Positions 24,234 to 27,234 of a stretch of 27,234 nt of DNA are shown here, one piece after another. The stretch covers positions 1 to 27,234 of the forward strand of contig URPD01000021.1 of the NCBI GenBank assembly GCA_900549645.1, read 5' to 3'. The stretch comes from an uncultured Eubacteriales bacterium (GTDB taxonomy: Bacteria > Bacillota > Clostridia > Oscillospirales > Oscillospiraceae). Below the pieces are notes generated by a model. The model had not been told where the DNA came from and made no database searches. It saw nothing but the letters and a program-made list of their open reading frames with translations. Position 1 is the stretch's first letter; each line of letters starts with the position of its first letter. The position numbers and the translations under genes were made by a program.

Positions 24234-25115
24234 TCATTTATCCTTATTGCGTTTGAGGAAGTAGTTAAGCGCCGCATTTATCAGCATTATGAACAGGAAC
24301 AGCACCAGCGCTATGGAGAACAGCGCCTGCTGCTGAAGTCCGCTGGAGTAGGACATCTCGCTTGCAACCGCCGTTGTGAGGAACCGGACGCTCTGCAAAA
24401 GCTCTGGCATGTTCGGGGCGTTGCCAGACACCATCATTACCGCCATCGCCTCGCCTATCGCGCGCCCGACGCCGAGGACTACCGCCGCGGCGATGCCGCT
24501 CTTCGCGGCGGGGACGGAGACGCGGAAGCAGGTCTCCATCGGGGTTGCGCCGAGGGCGAGCGACGCGTCCTCATATTCTTTCGGCACGGCCTCCAGCGCC
24601 GTGACCGACACCTTGATGATGGACGGGAGGATCATCACCGCGAGCACAATTATCGACGCGAGCAGGCTCGCCCCGTCCGGTACGCCGAAGACTTCTCTTA
24701 TCCCCGGCACCAGCACCAGCATTCCCACGAGGCCGTACACCACCGACGGGATACCGGCCAGCACGCCGACTGTGGCCTGCATTGAGTTTTTCACCGCGCG
24801 CGGCGCGAATTTTGCAAGATACACCGCCGTAAAAAAGCCGATAGGGACGCCGAGCAGCATTGCGCCCGCCGTACCGTAAACGCTTGTGAGGATGAATGGG
24901 AGGATGCCGTATTTCGGCTCCGCCGCGGTGGACGCCCAGACCTTGCCCAGCAGGAACTCCCGCAGGCCGATCTCGCGTATCGCCGGTATGCCGGATATGA
25001 CAAGATACACGGTTATGAGCAGCACGCAGCCGACAGTTATCAGCCCCATGACGAGAAACACGCCGTGTATTATATTTTCGATCAGATTGTTATTCTGCGC
25101 TTTCTGACGCTTCAT
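24234..25115 (-). CDS. pstC: Phosphate ABC transporter permease
   Basis: First permease of the Pst importer, 293 residues, with about six membrane helices. Seen: GILPFILTSVYGTAGAMLLGVPIGFFTAVYL, then LAGIPSVVYGLVG, and the coupling loop VPKEYEDASLALGATPMETC. AAAGGA precedes the ATG. It is separated from pstS by 62 bp containing a stem-loop that may set the ratio of binding protein to permease. Confidence 0.95.
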   Translation of the reverse strand: MKRQKAQNNNLIENIIHGVFLVMGLITVGCVLLITVYLVISGIPAIREIGLREFLLGKVWASTAAEPKYGILPFILTSVYGTAGAMLLGVPIGFFTAVYLAKFAPRAVKNSMQATVGVLAGIPSVVYGLVGMLVLVPGIREVFGVPDGASLLASIIVLAVMILPSIIKVSVTALEAVPKEYEDASLALGATPMETCFRVSVPAAKSGIAAAVVLGVGRAIGEAMAVMMVSGNAPNMPELLQSVRFLTTAVASEMSYSSGLQQQALFSIALVLFLFIMLINAALNYFLKRNKDK

Positions 25116-25139
25116 CGGAAAGTCCTTTCAATGCGCCGA

Positions 25140-25163
25140 AAGGCGGTCGATATCGGCCGCCTT
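25140..25163 (-). promoter_or_regulatory. Intercistronic stem-loop between pstS and pstC
   Basis: AAGGCGG and CCGCCTT flank a near-palindromic centre, giving a stem of seven pairs that can extend through a wobble. An alternative CGCC-GAAA-GGCG hairpin overlaps it at 25134-25145. There is no U-run, so it is more likely an mRNA-stabilising or processing element, or a weak attenuator, keeping PstS above the permease level. Confidence 0.5.
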
Positions 25164-25177
25164 CAGGCTGATGTGTT

Positions 25178-26020
25178 TCAGTTTGCCGCAACCGCACCCG
25201 CTGCTGCAATGATGTCTGCCGCGTCGGCGGAGAGGGCGAAGTCGAAGAACTTCTGCGCGGTGGCGGAGAGCGCAGTGCCGTCCTTGGTCACGAGGACGAA
25301 CGGGCGCTGGATGACGTAGCTGCCGTCCTTAACGGTCTCCTCGGTGGGAGTCACGCCGCTGACGCTGAGCGCCTTGACGGTATCCTTGAGCGCCGCGAGA
25401 GAGGCGTAGCCGATAGCGTCGGGGTTTGAGGCCACGGTGGCGATCACATCGCCGGTGGAGGTAAGCTCCTGACGGTACTTGCAGGCTTCGGCGGTGCCGG
25501 TGATGGACTCGAAGCCGTCGCGGGTGCCGCTGCCGGCCTCACGGCCTATCAGGACGATCTCGGCGTCGTTGCCGCCGACTTCCTTCCAGTTTGTGATCTC
25601 GCCGGTGGAGATGGCGGCGATCTGCTCAACGGTCAGGTCGGAGACGGGGTTTGCGGGGTTGACGACCATTGCGATGCCGTCGTAGGCGAGCACGGTTTCG
25701 ACCAGTCCTTCGGCCTTCTCTTCATCCTTCAGCGCGCGGCTTGAAAGGCCGATGTCGCAGCGGCCTTCAATAACCGCCTTGATGCCGGAGCCGGAGCCGG
25801 TCGGGTTATAGGTGAAGCTTGCGCCGCTGTTGTTATTCATAAATGCTTCGCCCAGCGCGCCGATGACTTTCTCCATGGAGGTCGAGCCGTCGGTTGCAAC
25901 GGAACCGGTAACGGCGGCGTCGGTGCTGCCGGAGGTGCTGGGAGTGCCGGTGCTGCCGCATCCTGCGAGCAGCGTGGCTGCACATGCGAGCACAAGAACT
26001 ATACTGATGATCTTTTTCAT
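25178..26020 (-). CDS. pstS: Phosphate-binding lipoprotein of the Pst transporter
   Basis: Cell-surface phosphate receptor, 280 residues. The lipoprotein signal ends LLAGC (Cys21), followed by a Ser/Thr/Gly-rich linker. The mature domain has the phosphate-loop stretch DGSTSMEKV (44-52), PTGSGSGIKAV, DIGLSSRAL and GREAGSGTRDGF, all typical of PstS-like proteins. GGAGAT precedes the ATG. It is the first gene of the eight-gene unit and has Pho-box-like repeats upstream. Confidence 0.96.
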   Translation of the reverse strand: MKKIISIVLVLACAATLLAGCGSTGTPSTSGSTDAAVTGSVATDGSTSMEKVIGALGEAFMNNNSGASFTYNPTGSGSGIKAVIEGRCDIGLSSRALKDEEKAEGLVETVLAYDGIAMVVNPANPVSDLTVEQIAAISTGEITNWKEVGGNDAEIVLIGREAGSGTRDGFESITGTAEACKYRQELTSTGDVIATVASNPDAIGYASLAALKDTVKALSVSGVTPTEETVKDGSYVIQRPFVLVTKDGTALSATAQKFFDFALSADAADIIAAAGAVAAN

Positions 26021-26065
26021 GTTTTATCTCCTTTTCATTCTAAGCAATTTCCTGCTACGTCTGCA

Positions 26066-26123
26066 ATTCTAACCGGGCAATGTAAAATACGAAAGCCGAA
26101 CAAGGTAAAATCAAAGTAAAATC
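26066..26123 (-). promoter_or_regulatory. pstS promoter with Pho-box-like direct repeats
   Basis: On the minus strand GATTTTAC occurs at 26116-26123 and 26105-26112, exactly 11 bp apart, and a third TATTTTAC lies at 26082-26089. They sit upstream of a TAGAAT -10 box (26066-26071) that lacks a good -35 box. An 11-bp period and a repeat overlapping the -35 position are features of PhoB/PhoP-activated promoters. The sequence of the repeat itself is not the E. coli or Bacillus consensus. Confidence 0.6.
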
Positions 26124-26167
26124 AACAGAAGATAGTAATTTTTTCGTTTTCTTTACAAAAATGTGTT

Positions 26168-26195
26168 TTTACAATATGGCATTACGTGATATGAT
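26168..26195 (+). promoter_or_regulatory. Promoter of the NagD-like HAD phosphatase gene
   Basis: TTTACA (26168-26173), a 16-base spacer and TATGAT (26190-26195), about 30 bp before ATG 26226, which has CGGAGGA upstream. It diverges from the pstS promoter. Confidence 0.55.
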
Positions 26196-26225
26196 ACATT
26201 TAAAGAAAAGTGTACGGAGGATAAT

Positions 26226-27008
26226 ATGGAACAACTCAGAAGCAAAAAGGGGTTCATCTGCGATATGGACGGCGTAATATATCACGGCAACAGGCTGCTG
26301 CCCGGAGTGAAGGAATTCGTCGACTGGCTGTACCGCGAGAACAAGAACTTCCTCTTCCTCACCAACGCCTCCGAGCGCTCGCCCAAGGAGCTTCAGCAGA
26401 AGCTGTGGCGCATGGGGCTTGAGGTGGACGAGAGCCATTTCTACACGAGCGCCCTTGCTACCGCGCGCTTCATAAGCTCGCAGGCGCCCGGATGCAGCGC
26501 GTACGTCATCGGCGGCGCGGGGCTTATCATGGCGCTGCACGACGAGGGGATAACGATGAACGACGTCGACCCCGATTACGTCGTCATCGGCGAGGGCAAC
26601 ACCTATAATTACGAAAACATTCTCAAGGCCGTGCGCCTTGTCACGAACGGCGCGAAGCTCATCGGCACCAACAGTGACCTGACCGGCCCCTCCGAGGACG
26701 GCATCATTCCCGCCTGCCGCGCGATGATCGCGCCGATAGAGCTTGCAACCGGCAAGACCGCATATTTTGTCGGCAAGCCGAACCCGCTGATGATGCGCAC
26801 GGGACTTCGTATTCTCGGCGTCCACTCCGACGAAGCCGTTATGATCGGCGACAGGATGGACACCGACATGGTCGCAGGTATCGAAACCGGCCTTGACACC
26901 TGCCTTGTTCTCTCCGGCGTCACATCGCGCGAGGATATTGAGAAGTTCCCCTATCGTCCGCGTCTTGTGCTCAACGGCGTCGGCGATATTCCGGGCTGCA
27001 ATATGTAA
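26226..27008 (+). CDS. NagD/HAD-IIA family phosphatase
   Basis: Cytosolic phosphatase of 260 residues. HAD motif I DMDGVIYHG with nucleophile Asp13 and general acid Asp15, motif II in FLTNAS, a class IIA cap in the middle (about 85-175), Lys of motif III in VGKPNPLM, and motif IV MIGDRMDTDM. Relatives act on nucleoside monophosphates, phosphoglycolate, 4-nitrophenylphosphate or sugar phosphates; the substrate cannot be read from sequence. It is divergent from pstS and may be linked to phosphate scavenging, but no Pho-box-like repeats with 11-bp spacing are seen on its side. CGGAGGA lies a few bases before the ATG. A strong hairpin follows its stop. Confidence 0.93.
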   Translation: MEQLRSKKGFICDMDGVIYHGNRLLPGVKEFVDWLYRENKNFLFLTNASERSPKELQQKLWRMGLEVDESHFYTSALATARFISSQAPGCSAYVIGGAGLIMALHDEGITMNDVDPDYVVIGEGNTYNYENILKAVRLVTNGAKLIGTNSDLTGPSEDGIIPACRAMIAPIELATGKTAYFVGKPNPLMMRTGLRILGVHSDEAVMIGDRMDTDMVAGIETGLDTCLVLSGVTSREDIEKFPYRPRLVLNGVGDIPGCNM

Positions 27009-27020
27009 GTAAATAGATAT

Positions 27021-27081
27021 AAAACTTCATGCGCCGGCACCGCACCACGAAAATGCACGGACTACCGGCGCATGAAGTTTT
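27021..27081 (+). terminator. Terminator of the HAD phosphatase gene
   Basis: A perfect 17-bp stem (27021-27037 with 27065-27081) encloses a 27-nt loop and ends in GTTTTT. It begins 12 bases after the stop codon. The large loop is unusual for a plain intrinsic terminator. Confidence 0.7.
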
Positions 27082-27126
27082 TGTGCATCATTTCCGGTTG
27101 CCCTGAAGGGGCGAGGAAATGGCACA
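27082..27126. repeat. Bulged hairpin with nested inner stem
   Basis: TGTGC and CATTTCC (27082-27095, with a two-base AT bulge) pair fully with GGAAATGGCACA (27115-27126). Inside, GCCC (27100-27103) pairs with GGGC (27109-27112). It abuts the preceding hairpin directly. Confidence 0.55.
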
Positions 27127-27133
27127 TTTATGT

Positions 27134-27159
27134 TTTTGCTATGCAGGAGCATAGCAAAA
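27134..27159. repeat. Perfect 11-bp hairpin with AGGA tetraloop
   Basis: TTTTGCTATGC (27134-27144), loop AGGA, GCATAGCAAAA (27149-27159). It is symmetric in A/T ends, so it could terminate in either direction. Confidence 0.6.
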
Positions 27160-27182
27160 GAGCGCTGCAAAAGCAGCGCTCT
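27159..27182. repeat. Perfect 10-bp hairpin with AAAA tetraloop
   Basis: AGAGCGCTGC (27159-27168), loop AAAA, GCAGCGCTCT (27173-27182). It shares its first base with the end of the previous hairpin. Confidence 0.6.
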
Positions 27183-27183
27183 C

Positions 27184-27225
27184 AGCTTGTCAAAAAAGTC
27201 CTGTGAGGACTTTTTTTGACAAGCT
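27184..27225. terminator. Bidirectional intrinsic terminator
   Basis: AGCTTGTCAAAAAAGTCCT (27184-27202), loop GTG, and its complement with one extra T (27206-27225). The inner AGTCCTGTGAGGACT hairpin flanked by A6 and T7 is a classic two-way terminator, suggesting a convergent gene beyond the window edge. Confidence 0.75.
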
Positions 27226-27234
27226 TCATCCGCC

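Noticed and set aside
26152..26173. Two TTTACA elements upstream of the HAD gene as PhoP boxes
   Set aside because: They are 16 bp apart rather than 11, and the second is better explained as the -35 box of the HAD promoter.
27134..27225. CRISPR-like array from the closely spaced hairpins
   Set aside because: The units differ in sequence and length, there are no constant repeats or spacers, and no cas genes are in the window.

Overview
The window is about 27 kb of GC-rich chromosomal DNA, most likely from a Gram-positive anaerobe of the Clostridia (the Oscillospiraceae/Ruminococcaceae type fits best). This rests on the lipobox-type phosphate-binding protein, strong AGGAGG-type ribosome binding sites, many 4-nt ATGA gene overlaps, a butyryl-CoA/4-hydroxybutyrate-type CoA-transferase, and an IS3-like element end at the left edge. 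The assignment is inference from gene content. No rRNA, tRNA, CRISPR array or phage genes are visible.

Layout. (1) Positions 1-55 look like the tail and inverted-repeat end of an IS3/IS150-type insertion sequence. (2) 86-5513, minus strand: a copper P1B ATPase with metal-binding domains at both ends and its own promoter; then a threonine ammonia-lyase, RidA and a membrane-anchored endonuclease/exonuclease/phosphatase-family protein as one transcription unit. (3) 5656-16937, plus strand: a probable long unit holding a heterodimeric ABC exporter, a fused FHA-SEDS (FtsW/RodA-like) protein overlapping a class B-type penicillin-binding protein, an ABC-F ATPase overlapping a DUF218/YdcF-like membrane protein, a CoA-transferase and a YbaK/ProX-type tRNA deacylase. 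(4) A 25-bp perfect hairpin at 16934-16988 separates this unit from the convergent one. (5) 16998-18714, minus strand: a small lipoprotein gene and alanine racemase, with a near-consensus promoter just after phoR. (6) 18798-26020, minus strand: a complete phosphate unit pstS-pstC-pstA-pdxK-pstB-phoU-phoB-phoR, with a pyridoxal kinase gene embedded between pstA and pstB. (7) 26226-27008, plus strand: a NagD-type HAD phosphatase divergent from pstS, followed by about 200 bp that folds almost entirely into consecutive hairpins.

How the genes work together. The phosphate block is self-contained: PstSCAB imports phosphate, PhoU relays transporter state, and PhoR/PhoB would act on the 11-bp-spaced repeats upstream of pstS. 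Threonine ammonia-lyase makes a reactive enamine/imine that RidA hydrolyses. The SEDS protein and the penicillin-binding protein would form a glycan polymerase/transpeptidase pair, with the cis-fused FHA domain as a possible phosphorylation-responsive input; alanine racemase supplies D-alanine for the same cell wall.

The points most worth a second look are: an internal start inside copA that could release a CopZ-like chaperone; the FHA-SEDS fusion coupled to its penicillin-binding protein; pdxK inside the pst operon; and the run of hairpins at the right end. Several starts given here are downstream of the longest open reading frame, chosen from ribosome binding sites and overlaps.
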